From: Ulota crispa
Lineage: Eukaryota > Streptophyta > Bryopsida > Orthotrichales > Orthotrichaceae
DNA length: 64,000 nucleotides
Reading direction: 5' to 3'
Assembly (NCBI GenBank): GCA_963920765.1
Contig: OY987243.1
Coordinates: 31,123,060-31,187,059, forward strand
Shown: positions 1 through 12,400 of the stretch, one piece after another
Numbering within the stretch: position 1 is the stretch's first letter
Layout of the letters: every line of letters begins with the position of its first letter
Position numbers and translations under genes: made by a program
Notes under the pieces: model-generated
What the model was told of the DNA's origin: nothing
What the model saw: the letters and a program-made list of their open reading frames with translations, nothing else
Database searches by the model: none

Positions 1-175
1 CTCACAAATATCAATTGTGGAGCTACAATCAAAGAACCGTTAAAACGAATGTCAGAGACTACCTTCTGCAAACTCTTAAATTCAAGATGAAAAAAGAAAA
101 AGGATATCTCTTAAGAATTTTAGGGCATCTACTGATTGGAACCGTCATTTTAAAACTAAGGAACGTGATCACAAC

Positions 176-2508
176 CTCAGGGCAAAGCACGTTGGCACGA
201 ATTCCCATCTTCTTCAAACCTCGCAGAGCCCTTGTAAACATCACAACGCCACCTATGTCATGCACACGTTAACTCAGCTCACAGGTTAAACCCGCACGAA
301 TATAAGGATGTGATAAACAGCGATAGGGGAGATACAATAATCCAACATTGGAATTATGCAAGATGAGACAAACCTTTGGAGGCTGAGTACAGAGGCCCAA
401 ACTGCATTGGATACAGGCCAGCTGCAGAAGCGATATTCAGAATTTGGCCTCCTCGGCCTTTCATCGCTTGGATCTGTGAAGATTTTTATATGCAATTGAT
501 GATTCAGTCCTTGGGGCTTAGAAATTCACAACAATGAATTAGCACATGTACGTACATGCAAGGCCGAGTACTCTAGAAGCATGAAAAAAGAAAGGGCATC
601 ATTTACCGCAAGTCTTGTTCCTCCAATAACAGCTGTCAAATTAATGTCCATCACTTTTTGCCAATTCACCGTGTCTTCATAAAAGGGACCCTTCTCTATA
701 ACGCCGGCGTTATTGATACATATGTCCAGCCGTCCGAATACACTTTGATGCTGGGCAAACGCCGCAGTCAACTCAGCTAGATTCACGAACCAGAATCATC
801 AGCATTCATAGTGAGCACAATAAGATAAATAGTGAGTTTTAGACCTTGAAAAATGGACATTGAAAACTAATTGTGGTTGAAGTTGCTACTGACGAATCAC
901 AACATTGAACAGCAGAACGCCACATTCAATGCGAGCACTCTAATGATCCAAACAGTAAATTATTGGACGCTCTAGATTCAAGAACACAACTTTTAGCATG
1001 AAAAACTTCAGCGTCCCCTCCCAGATTGCCACTTGTAGAATGCATTGCATTTAATAGAGTCTGCGGGCCATAAATTAGGTGTAAAAAGTATCAATAAAGG
1101 CAGACTTCTCGGTGTTTGACCAAAGTAAGTTAAGTGGATTACTTGTTACTTCCGAGGTTGTACGTACCAGCATTACTAACATCGCATTTTATGAAGATCG
1201 CAGATGGAGACGTAGGCTTGTAACCTACGCGGGCATGTTCCTCTGTGACTACACGCACTGTCTCCTGTCCTTGCTGAGATGCCAAGTCCAACACTGATAC
1301 TTGCACTCCTCGTTTTGCTAGAGCTAAGGCTAAAGCTCGTCCTGGACAACCCCGCCACAAAGCAACAAAAGACATCTTTTTCATTGAGAATGTTCACCAA
1401 AACAGAGGTTTTAACAGTAAATCAATAAAAAAGACCACAACATGATTTACAGATGGCGTCCACTTCCCAGGTTCATTGTATAACGTCGTCGAAAGGCACA
1501 CGTAGCTATAAGCTTATGCACCAATAGAACAAATAGAAACAAATTTCATCTCTAGACCAGCACTCTATAACACGGACTATGCACCCAAAAAGTCAACAAA
1601 GATGAGAATTGTAAGGAGATGATTAAATGCTTGATAACAGAAACTCGTTAACCCTAAACGACCGAGTTCAGATTGGACATTGTCTTTTTCGCTGCGATTC
1701 TAAGTAGGTCACACTTGGACTTCCTTTAGGATAATTTGATTTAATTTTCAACCAATGTTCGCAGTGTTCTTCAATGATTCAGGTGGTCGAATTTGGCCCC
1801 ATCTGAATGATATGTTTTCCAACAGGGTCAATCGAATTAAACAGTTTCAAACCTCATATTTGTGGTCCCTCAGAAGTTAACAAGCTTCTCAAAGTTCCCG
1901 TTTGAAAATTGAATATCAAAAATACCTTAACCTCTGGACAAACCTTGTTTTAGTAGTTCGTGAGTTTCTTTGATTGTTTTAACGTCTAGAAGTTGGTGTT
2001 CATCTCATTTCAAGAATACAGATATGGTTCATTGTTTAAAATCAAGACTCATCAATAATCAGTCTTGTTTTGACCGGAGCTTCCATCAGAGTTTCGATGT
2101 CCTTCAAAAACTAATTCCACCACCTAATCCACTTGAAACAAAGAGCTTCAAAACACCGTCTTAGCTGAAGTCTTTCTGTTAGCCATAAACGGTTGATCTG
2201 CATGCTCGGCAAAAGGTTATACGTTTTGGTTTAGGCGAGGGTTAAATAGCATGACCTAGCCATTTGTTAGTACCCTCTCATAACCTAAAAAATAAGACCT
2301 CAAAGTCCACAATTGCATGCATGCCAACTGTTTATTTTATTAATCTGCTCACCTACTTCTCTAGTACGGAAGTTTCACAAGCGGCTACAATTAGTGATCC
2401 ACTATCAATGGGAACAGAACTAATTGGCACATAGAAGAAAGACAAAGACATACCTATTCCGCCTCCAGCACCTGTGATCAGAGCGGCTTGACCCCTCTCC
2501 ACCTTCAT
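176..2508 (-). CDS. Short-chain dehydrogenase/reductase, plant 15-PGDH-like (3' end outside window)
   Basis: Coding exons (minus): 2508-2454, 1341-1168, 776-607, 473-374, 252-176. They give 192 codons with consistent phases; no confident next exon is seen in 1-175, so the C-terminus lies off the left edge. Visible motifs are the Rossmann TGAGGGIG at residues 12-19, CDVS, NNAG at 98-101, catalytic Ser149 (NIASAAG) and YSASK with Tyr162 and Lys166, 13 residues apart. GGVVMFTR and ANVLCPE match the plant NAD(P)-dependent 15-hydroxyprostaglandin-dehydrogenase-like SDRs; the true substrate is unknown. Exon 3 uses the acceptor ending CTAG at 777. An in-frame ATG lies further upstream (2580), but a TTGCAG acceptor at 2537 suggests a spliced 5' leader, so I chose the ATG at 2508. 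Presumably a soluble oxidoreductase. Confidence 0.88.
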
Positions 2509-3117
2509 TTTTTCAGCCTGGACCAGTACTACTCTACTGCAATAACGCAAAACAAAAGTAACATCAAGTAAACTCATCAAATTATAGTTCCACTTTGTCT
2601 TTAAACCTCAAATTTGAGTTACCTACAGTAACCTAATCAAGATTGCATGAAATTTTACGACCTAATCAAAGAAACAGTCTCTGTATGCCTCAACTCTTAA
2701 TACACAAACATGTGCAATAGCAATCTCAACTATTCCGGACCAAAATCTGGTCTAGATTAATTCCTGAACGGCCCGAAAGCCCTTTGCGGTCGTATGTACG
2801 GTTTGTTTATACGGTCGTATACATAGACGTATTTGAGCTGCTTTGAGGGTTTTCCAAATTTTTTTATGCACCCACCATTATACAACCCTTCAATATGTAT
2901 GGTTGTAACACTTAATTTCCACCTCATTCAAACTTCTGAATATTGGTTGCGACCGTAATTGGTATTGTAGCTTCAGAGCCCAAGGGCCCTTCAAGGGTAA
3001 ACTGAAAAATACGCATCGTGCTGTTTTTTCTAAAATTCTTGCAAGCAAATATCTAAGTACAAAAAGCAAATAGTACCGGACGTACATCCACTCAGCAATA
3101 ATTGATGCAATATAAGA

Positions 3118-3891
3118 AAGGCTATTAAAGAAGCCACATCAACACAAATCTTGCCAAAAACAATCCTACACAAAATGATCTCAAGCACACAATTCTAGAA
3201 TCTGGAAACCCTAACGATACAGCATTAACTAAGCAATTGAGTAACACTTCAAGAAAAGATACAAGACTAACGGGATTGCTCTTTGGAGGACTGTAATTTG
3301 GCAGATGTAAGCAAGCTTTACCTGTGAAAAGATTGTGGACGGTCGAATTGTGAAGAGAAGTTTCAAATTCGGCAACAATTGAGAAGTGCGATTATGTGAG
3401 TGCCAGTGTAGCAGAACTTAAGTTAAAATGCGTAGCTTTCGGTGTGTTCTGCACTGAAAAATGGCAAAATGATACATGTATGACGCACGTGTGCTCGTAA
3501 GGCTATTAAAGAAGCCACGTTAACAGAAATTTTGCATAGATTAGCCAAAAACAATCCTACACAGAACGATCTCAAGCACACAATTCTAGAATCTACAAAA
3601 CCCTAACGATACAGCATTAACCAAGGAATTGAGTAACACTTCAAGAAAAGATACAAGAATAAAGGAATTGCTCTTTGGAGGCCTGTAATTTGGCAGATGT
3701 AAGCAAGCTTTACCTGTGAAAAGATTGTGGACGGTCGAATTGTGAAGAAAAGTTGCAAACTCGGCAACAATTGAGAAGTGCGGTTGCGTGAGCGTCTGTG
3801 TAGCAGAACTTAAGCTTAGAATGCGTAGTTTTCGGTGTTTTGTGCACTAAAAAATGGCAAAATGATACTTGAATGACGCACGTGTGCTGGT
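3118..3891. repeat. Tandem duplication of SDR promoter and non-coding first exon
   Basis: Two adjacent copies begin at 3118 and 3499 (offset 381 at the start, about 392 later because of a small insertion) and are clearly similar throughout. On the minus strand each copy carries the same splice-donor context, CTTTTCACAG followed by GTAAAG, ending an exon at 3322 (proximal) and 3714 (distal). This fits a non-coding first exon that splices to the acceptor at 2537 of the SDR gene. Inference: the gene has two tandem promoters/first exons. The pairing of donor and acceptor is not proven by sequence alone. Confidence 0.7.
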
Positions 3892-4027
3892 ACTAAATTC
3901 TTGCATTCGGTAGACAACGAGAATTCGGTGCAAAAGATAAAATTTCGTGAAGAATTTTTACGGCGTTGCGAGGGGTTGTTGTCCTGCCGGACATCGCCGG
4001 GCGTTGACAGCGAGAGAGACGCAACAG

Positions 4028-4035
4028 TGACGTCA
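4028..4035. promoter_or_regulatory. TGACGTCA palindrome (TGA/bZIP-type site)
   Basis: A perfect TGACGTCA lies about 310 bases upstream of the distal putative SDR first-exon donor, in a locally GC-richer stretch (3950-4080) that is probably the core upstream region. This octamer is the classic bZIP (TGA/CREB-type) site. Its use here is inference. Confidence 0.4.
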
Positions 4036-4115
4036 CAGCAGTTCTCAAACGGCGTCAGGGTATTTTGCATTGCCACATGGATATCTTGGCAATGACCCCA
4101 AAAAAACAAGAGAAA

Positions 4116-4890
4116 ATTTGATGGATACCCGTGAAGTTTGTAGTATTTGTATAGATATTATTGGTTTTTCAGAAATTGCACAAGATCATAAGGCATTTTT
4201 TAATGGGAAAATTTCACGGACACCCCTAAAGTTTGCAATAATTACATAGATATCCTTGTTTTTTCAATAATTACACACATATCTTTGAATCAAAATTTTC
4301 AAGTGTTTGTTTTGTTGTGCATGTCACTTCTCTTTGTCCTTTGTGTGCGAGTTGCTTCTTTTTTGTTTCATTACATTCCTTTCTTCAACATTGGTCATGA
4401 AGAAAGTACGAGCACAACAAATAAATGCCTAAAAACTTATGGTCCAAGGGTATTTGTGCAATTTCTGAAAAACAAGGGTATCTATGTAAATATTGCAAAG
4501 TTTAGGGGTATTCATAAAAATTTTCCTTGTTTTATTGTGTATGTCATTTCCTTCTCCTTTTTTAACCTTGTTGTCAAGGCATTTTTTTCTAGCAAACTAA
4601 AGCCAAACTGGCAAAATTTGACAAATTTGCATCACTCTAGGCTAGTTCCTCCATTTATCATTTAGTATATTATTGACAACTATAATTTGGCAAAGGAAAA
4701 ATAATGCCTTGCTTGCTACTTCTTTCCCCTTTTTGCATGCCTAAAAAGGGAGAAGGTAATATGGCATGCACAACAAAACAAATGCTTGAAAATTATGATT
4801 CAAGGGTATTGTGCAATTTTTGAAAAACCAAGAGCATTTGTACAAATATTGCAAACTTCAAGGAGGTCCATCAATTTTTTTTCAAAAAAT
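4116..4890. mobile_element. Nested foldback elements of the GGGAAAATTTCA family
   Basis: An inner element at 4205-4526 starts with GGGAAAATTTCACGG and ends with the inverted counterpart AAAAATTTTCC. Its halves are inverted copies of each other, both carrying the TTTGCAATA and ATGCACAACAAA words. Flanking it are a degenerate left half at about 4116-4200 (GGATACCCGTGAAGTTTG) and a degenerate right half at about 4735-4890 (ATGCACAACAAAACAAATGC, GCAAACTTCAAGG). The picture is of an older copy split by a younger one. Related copies sit at 20053 and 37337. No transposase is visible, so these are non-autonomous. Confidence 0.7.
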
Positions 4891-5896
4891 AATACTTCTT
4901 ATGAGTGAGTTGTGATGGATATTTTTAATTTTTCAACATTTTACGCATTTGATGAAACTTTTAGAGTGACTTTGTACGCAAGCCTATAGCATTACATAGT
5001 CAAGGTCATGAAATTTGGTCCCACTTCAACCAAAATTTTAGCCCAAATGGTTTCAAGAATAGCCTCAATCACTTGTTATAGAAATCATTTAGCATGGTTC
5101 AATTCTTTTGTGTCTACAGGCCTTAAGGTCAAAAGGTGAGACCATTAGTGCTAGTTTTTGAATACTTTAGCTAGAGAAAGAAGACCAAATAGTTGTTGAG
5201 ATTTTTCTTCTATCCTAGGGCATTCAACAATCTAATATGATTTTATCTAATAAAAAAAACAGTAATTAATGAACATGAGAATGAGCCTAATACCATGAAT
5301 TGGCTTTTCATTTTTGGCATAGCCAAATTTTGGAATTGAGGTTGTGTCAAATCTTGTATTTTAAATGATAAAACATGCTCTAAGAAATTTTATCTTAACT
5401 TCTAGTGTGAAGGCCTTGGAGCTATTTTTAGACAACCAACTAACCAAAAGCCAAGTTTTTGACTTGTAAAAACTCCAAGACAACCTCCACTTTTAATGGA
5501 AAGTGAATTGCAACATTAACTCCAATGTGTGGCACATGAAAACACGTAAATGGTAAGTAATTTTATATCAATGTCAATGTTGATATTTTGGTCGTTTATT
5601 TCATGCATCTAAAATTCCTTTTGATTGCATTGTCCAAGGTGTTGTTCAATCTTCTACCTAAAAATAGTGGGTCTATACACTAATTGATTACACATCCATG
5701 TAGTGGATTATTTTTTGAAATTCCTTATCTCATTGACTTTGGCTTGGTATATTGCACACACAAGTTTGCAAACCTTGAGGGCAACGGCTCTAACTTATTT
5801 ACAAACAAAGGTAAAAATGATTTTATAGACGGCCATCATAACGGCATTTTTTTTGTGTTGGTGCTTTTCCCCAAATTGTTGTTGTCAACAGTAGAC
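4891..5896. other. Intergenic stretch, nothing recognised
   Basis: AT-rich DNA without a credible exon, RNA gene or clear inverted-repeat element. Short ORFs here have no recognisable motif. Confidence 0.5.
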
Positions 5897-6084
5897 TTGG
5901 CTAATAAATGGAGGAATTGTCGACCATTGACCCAAATTTGTTAAATTTGTTGCTAGAGTGACAATATATCGCTAGAAAAAAATGCGCACATTGGCTAATA
6001 AATGGAGGGATCGTCCACCATTGGCTCAAAATCTGTCAAATTTGTTGCCAGGCGGGCAATATATCGCCAGAAAAAAAATGCGCT
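5897..6084. repeat. 94-bp direct tandem repeat, two units
   Basis: Units start at 5897 and 5991, each opening with TTGGCTAATAAATGG and closing near AATATATCGC(T/C)AG followed by an A-run and ATGCGC. It lies about 370 bases upstream of the PBP start codon and may be at the edge of its promoter. Confidence 0.75.
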
Positions 6085-6450
6085 GGACATCATTCAACAA
6101 AACTTGTACGATCAAAGGAGTTTTTAGCACCAAGATTGTAGGATAGGGAAGCGTTCCATTCAAAAATGGAGTGGAGGACAAATTCTATGCGAAACAAGTG
6201 CGTAAGATATTAGGGCAAAGTTTCTAGCGAGAATACGTCGTCGTCTTCGTTTTTCCCTTGGCCTTCTTTGGAGCTGCGAGGACCGCGTGCAACTGCGACG
6301 CTTCTCTCATCAATTACTCTCCTCAATTCTCCTCGACTTCACCATTAGAGAGCCGGTCGTCAAGCCTTCATGTATTCTCCGAGCTTCAGGGAACGCATCA
6401 CCAATAAAATGACCTTAAAATTTTAGAGCCGATGTCGTGACTGATTCGCA

Positions 6451-9400
6451 ATGGACTGCATTGTGCTCGCGTCCGGGCGCTCGTTGCCCGGACATTACCA
6501 GCACAAATCGTATCGATTGTTGATGAAAGAAGCTTTCAGAGTAAGGTGCTGGTTGATGAACGGTGGAGTGACGCGCGTGGGACTGGGAATGGAGGCTTCG
6601 TTGGTGGCGTCGTCGTTACAATTAGCAGCTCTGCGTGATTTTGAGCTTAGGTCCCGCGTGCGCTTCAAGATGTTAGGAGCAGCTGGAGGTGAAGAACCCC
6701 CTGGTAATAATAATGCGAAATATCTCCTAAAGAAGTTCCTGTCGGTTCGTAGTTTGGCGATTGCATTCTTCTTCGGAGGAACAGCTGGAATTGTTCGCGC
6801 GTTGTTGAGCTCTCTGCCTCCCGATTTTTTTGACCGGTGGAATAAGCTGATTCATGATCAGCCCTTGCAAGAGCCGAAGCTCATGGAGCAGGAAGCGCAA
6901 CCGGAAACAATGATTTTTGATCGACACGGTGTGGTGCTGGCGAGAATTGTGCAAGGTGGATACAGCACTGGGAAAAAGATCGGGAAACGGAAAGGAGTTG
7001 GAAATGGAGCTCCACTGCATCCCAGTGACATTCCATCCACGTTGTGGCAGGCTGTGGTGGCGTCCGAGGATCGGAGGTTCTTTGAGCATCGAGGGATTGA
7101 TCCCAGGGGTCTTACTCGAGCCATTCTGACACTGACGGCGAGTGGAGGAGGCAGCACCATCACTCAACAGGTCAGATTTCATATAACCTTAAACCTTCTG
7201 TGTGTGAATTGTTCGACATTATTATGACTGTTCTGAGATTTGACACGACAATTGTGTGATATCAATATGCAGCTGGTTAAGAATGTGTTCCTCTCAAGTG
7301 ACCGGAAGTGGACCCGAAAGCTCATGGAGATGATCTTGGCTATTATGTTGGAGCGACAACTGTCGAAGTGGGACATTCTGCATCATTATTTGAATAAGGT
7401 GAATACTTTGACCTAAGGTTATCCCGTAGGTTTGTCATATCGACTCACACTGCCATGGGAGGACAGATGACTTCCACATGCACTCACATGTGTTCACAAC
7501 TTAGTGATGTACCTCAACATGACAGATTTTGAGCATACACAGAAAATGTGCATTACAGAGCATGTCACTAGAGAGGGTTGAGTGTACAAGCAGTGTGCAG
7601 ATCTGTTGTAGCATGGAGTGTATTGGTAATTTTGCTGACTGCCTGCAGTCTTTCCACTGGATTCCAAATCTGGACAATGGCTTCGATTTCAGATCTATTG
7701 GGGACATGGTGTATATGGAGTAGAGGCAGCTGCAGCTCTTTATGTTGGGAAGCACCCCTCAGCGCTAACCTTGGGCGAATGTGCAATGCTTGCGGGGATC
7801 ATCCCAGCACCTGAATATCTTTCCCCTTATCGGGATCCCAGCCGAGGGAAGAAGCCTCAAGCGCGAGCGCTTCGTCGAATGGTTGAGGCCGGTTTTCTTG
7901 ATGCTGCTACTGCCGCTGCAGCAGTCAACGAACCCCTTCGCTTGGGTGTAGAAGGAGATGATGGCTCATCTGGGCCATGGAGAGCTCCATACTTTGTGAG
8001 CGAGGTATGTACGGAGTATTATGCAACATCCGTTGTAATCGTTTCATGCTTCTTGTTAGGCTTCCCAACTTTTTTTGGCGTCTGTCTTTAAGCTAAGGGC
8101 ATTCATTAACATGTTGAGTGTATGTCGAATATGACAGGTCCTATATGAGTTGTATAAAAATTATGGGAGAGAAGTGGTTCTGCAAAATGGATTCCAGGTA
8201 CTGCCTACTTCATACATTGTAGCGAACTCTCGAGCTTTGAAATGAGTTTTGCTTTTTTTTCAGAGTCGTGGATTGTCTGGATTTTTGAAGCTCCATCTCA
8301 ACATTTATGCTATTGCTGATTTCTGTATTCAACTCAAGATTTGGATCTGCTTTTTCACACCCTCAATGCAAGTGCAGGAGAGTTTCTGATCATATTCCCA
8401 TTCCAAGCAGGTGCATACTACAGTAGATCTTGCAATGCAAGAAGTAGCAGAAAAGGCAGTCGACGATGCGGGATTTGAATATGATAATGAGCGAATAGTA
8501 CTGGCTGAAAAGTCCATAAAAAGATGTTTTGACTCCTTAAGCAACGTTAGGAAATCTCGAGAGCAAAAGATGGAACAAGCTGTTCTTGTAGCTGCTAACC
8601 GGTAGGTTCTTGTGCTATTTTAATCTTCTCAAAAAATGATCTTTAATTCTTTAATGCCCTGCAGTTGTTGTGTACGCTGGGAAAGTGAACATTTGGTTAT
8701 CCCGTATTATTCAGGGGTAAACGGAGGGTGTTCTTCCGTTGTGTCAGGGTCGTTCGTTTATCTACCTCTTATTTTAAGGATTCTAGTAGCTGTTTGTAAA
8801 TGTTCCGATTTCCCGACATGTTAACAGATCTGAAGTAGTCAGCGCAGTTACTCAAGTGCGCACTTAGTTTATTTAATCTACTGGTTGGGGATTTTCATGC
8901 AGTTGAAAAATACTAATTTGTGAATTGGGTGTAGAGCTCGTGAGCAAGTGCAAAAGCATTTTATGAGAGAAGCTGGCAAGGGTAATCAGACGACTGAAGA
9001 AGACAGGTAGGCCTTTGAGGCGAGTTTTCTTTGATCTCGATTACTCTGTCTTCAGAGTCAATCAAATTATTCGTTGCCTATGAGCTTTGCACAGTCTTGG
9101 TACAGTGTATGTTTCTTGAACTCTATATTATTGCTGTTCCATATGCAGCAATTTTTGCTTGCTGTTATTGCTGGGTTGACTGATGGTAAATATTTGGCGC
9201 CTTGGGATGCAAGGCACGATTTTAGAGGATTAGAATAATTCATTACCAAGATGTTGCTCTTGTGTTGAAATATCATGTTTTTATTTAGTTGCCAGCGTTT
9301 GTTGTCCATCTTCCGAGTAGATTATGATAGAGTTTTGCACTCTTCTATAGAGAAAAACTTGAGGAACTTGCGGCTTCTGCAGCAGCTATCAAAGCAGCTG

Positions 9401-12400
9401 AATCTGTTAAACAGATATTTGATGCAACGTAAGTACTCTCATTCTTTATTCCGTCAAGTGACATGATACTCATTCTAACCTTATTGATTTTTCGTACATA
9501 TTCCTGAGTTTGGGTTTTAGAGCTATTTATCAAGAGTTGGATGCTTGTTCTTTGGCATTGCAGGGAGAAGGGACTACTTGAATCGTTAGTGGAACGTCAA
9601 GAGGAAGCAAAAAAGGCTGCAGCTGCTAGGTGCCATAGTTTATCTTGGTCATATTATTTATGTGCACTCTACCTCATATGCACGAACTCGTAGAAGTTGG
9701 AGAGCTGGTATATTTATGTTAATATTTTTGTCGTTTACCACTTTTAATTAACTTATGGTTGCTGGTCTGTAATATACTTAACGTTTAATGATGGTTGCTG
9801 ATGCTGCAGAGTTGAGGGTGCGATGGTAGCAATCGACCCGACGAGTGGAGCAATTCGAGTTTTGGTTGGAGGCAGAGATTATTATGAAAGTAACTTCAAT
9901 CGTGCTACGCAGGTGCACTGAGTCTCTCTGCAAGCATCTGTTCTACTCCTTTATGGATACTGCTTCAATATACATTTAAACACTTATTTTTGAAGTATGA
10001 ATTATTAGCTTATGAAACATATATTCACGATAATCTTGATCGGAACGGCATCAAGGACAGGCAAATTTGCCGATACTGAAGAATAGATTGCAGGGTTAAT
10101 CGTGCGACGGAGGAAAATGAAAGGAATTGAACAATGTGAGAGTTTTCAGTTGATTTTGTATTTTGCTTGAGTAGGTAATGATAGTTTGTTTTCCTACTGG
10201 TCTTTGATGCTGGTGCTTGGTCAATGTTTATCGTGTTATGTCAATTATGTGTGTGAATACCGCAACTGAAGACAATTTTGTGATTTGTTGCAGGCCTTCC
10301 GTCCTCCAGGTTCCACATTCAAGCCGATTGTCTACTTGACAGCCCTAGCTGAAGGAATGTAAGGCTGTTCATGATCTGCTCATGTAATTAAGGATTGTTT
10401 GAATATTAGCTAGGGCTTCTTTCATCTCTAATTTGGAGTTCTTGCTGCATCCTCTTTTTATTCTCTTTGGTAATTTGTTTTACCGTCAGACTTAAACCGC
10501 GACTTCTTATTTGGATGCAGTGAACGCAATCATGTGCTTATAGATGAACCGTATACAGTCGGTGATTTTTCTCCGGAAAATTATGACAAAAAATTTAGAG
10601 GAGAGGTCAGATTTTGGATTTTATATTTGCAATTCAGTACTCGTATCTTTATGTGGCGTTACTATTCTGGAATGCGTGTGTTGGCAATCTCGTCCTTACC
10701 TACACCATTGTATACGTTGAAGGACTTGTTAGTGTGGCATCAATAACATCTCACAAGTTTGATTTTTTTGCTTAAATAATAGGTGACGGTCGAGGAAGCT
10801 TTGTTGAAGTCTCTGAATGTGCCAACTGTGAAACTCTGCGCGGAAATTGGGGTGGACAAGGTCATTACGCATCCTAAACGCTCAGACCTCTTGTGGTCAA
10901 CTAAATATATTCTATGCTGCTTTTTGAGGAAATAGAGGAGGTGATATTCAGTCACTTGAGTCATAATATTGTTGTTTAATTATTCTTGCAGGTTCGTAGC
11001 ATGGGAAAGGCTTTGGGCATTGATTCTTACCTTCCGCATGAGCTTTCCCTCTCTCTTGGAGGTTGCGAGGTATTTATCGCTGCAATCTTTCTAAAATAGA
11101 GTGATGACCAGGATTAAGATTGACACTTGCATGTGAATATCTGAAGATTGTTTGTGCTACAAGCTTTGTAATTTTGTACATATATTACTAGATCGTGGGA
11201 TGCTTCAAGGTTTTAATAGCTTTCCCTGGCTGTAATTGTTGATCATCGAGATGCTTTTGAGAAAGAGATTCATAACTAACCTCTGCCATTCGACTCTGTG
11301 CAGCTCACTCCATTGCAATTGACTGTTGCCTATTCAACAATAGCGTCAGGGGGTGTGTTCCACAAGCCTTTCTTAATTTCACGGGTGGAGAACCATGAAG
11401 GACGAGTCATGGAGGAGAAGGTAGTCTCTATGAGCCTCCTGCTAAGAGTTGCATTGATTTTTGCGTTTTCTGTGACACAAATCAATATGCTACAAACTAT
11501 TTTCCCTAATGACGGGTATCTTGCAGCAGCCAATTTCTCCTGAGTATCGCAAGACAGTGGTGGATGAGAGCGCTGTATCAGAGCTTCGATCACTGCTACA
11601 AGTTAGTTTTCTGACCAGTATATTTTGTGGGCTTACAAAATAAGATTTTGCACACCTGATTGGGCGGTATGCTGTATACAAGTTCATGTTTTGATTTCAT
11701 AATTCAGTATACGTTCTCAATCATATAATTCAGATGGTGAATCGTTGTTTTGATCCTAGACTCTCTGCCGTCCAAGGAAATTGTTAGTCATTTCAGAACA
11801 TTGCAATCTTGTGTCAGCTATGCCTGTTTTAAGGAGAGGATTTTGCCTAACTAAATTGTAGGCAGTAGTGGACCGAGGTACTGGACGAGGAGCACGTATG
11901 GGACGCCCTTGTGCAGGGAAGACAGGCACTTCTGACGGCCATCGAGATGCTTGGTTTGCTGGCTTTACTCCCATGCTTTCTTGTGTGGTAAGTGTGCATC
12001 ATTCAACCTGTATCAGAGTCGTTCAAAGTTTCTACAAAAAAAAAAACTTAAAGCTGTTATTTGTCTTTTTTGTACGATTTGGGGATATGTTCTGCCATTC
12101 ATTGTCCTTCGAGCCGAAAACATGGTATATAATATTACGTTATGAACTGATGTACTTTCTCATTGGTTTTACTCAGGTTTGGCTAGGTAACGATGATAAC
12201 ACTCCGCTTGGTGGAATTTGGCCAGGTAAATGGAAGAGTTGGTGGATTTGCAAAGCATTGAAAGATTCAGTTATGAGGTCTTACAATGGTGATTCATTAC
12301 AGCTCAAATGATTGTTTCTAACCTTTACTCTAACTTTCGAAATTTGGCAGCAACGGGGTCTTCTCATGCAGCACCATTATGGAGGGACTTCATGAAGCGC

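Noticed and set aside
1-175. Possible sixth SDR exon after a TTTGCAG acceptor near 73
   Set aside because: The translation does not match the conserved sequence that follows VLCPE in this family, so the next exon is probably outside the window.
4285-4665. 126-codon open frame, plus strand
   Set aside because: It lies within nested foldback elements and a flanking AT-rich stretch and has no protein-like pattern.
5897-6084. Short direct repeats that could be taken for a CRISPR-like array
   Set aside because: There are only two 94-bp units with no spacers, in a plant nuclear context; it is a simple tandem duplication.
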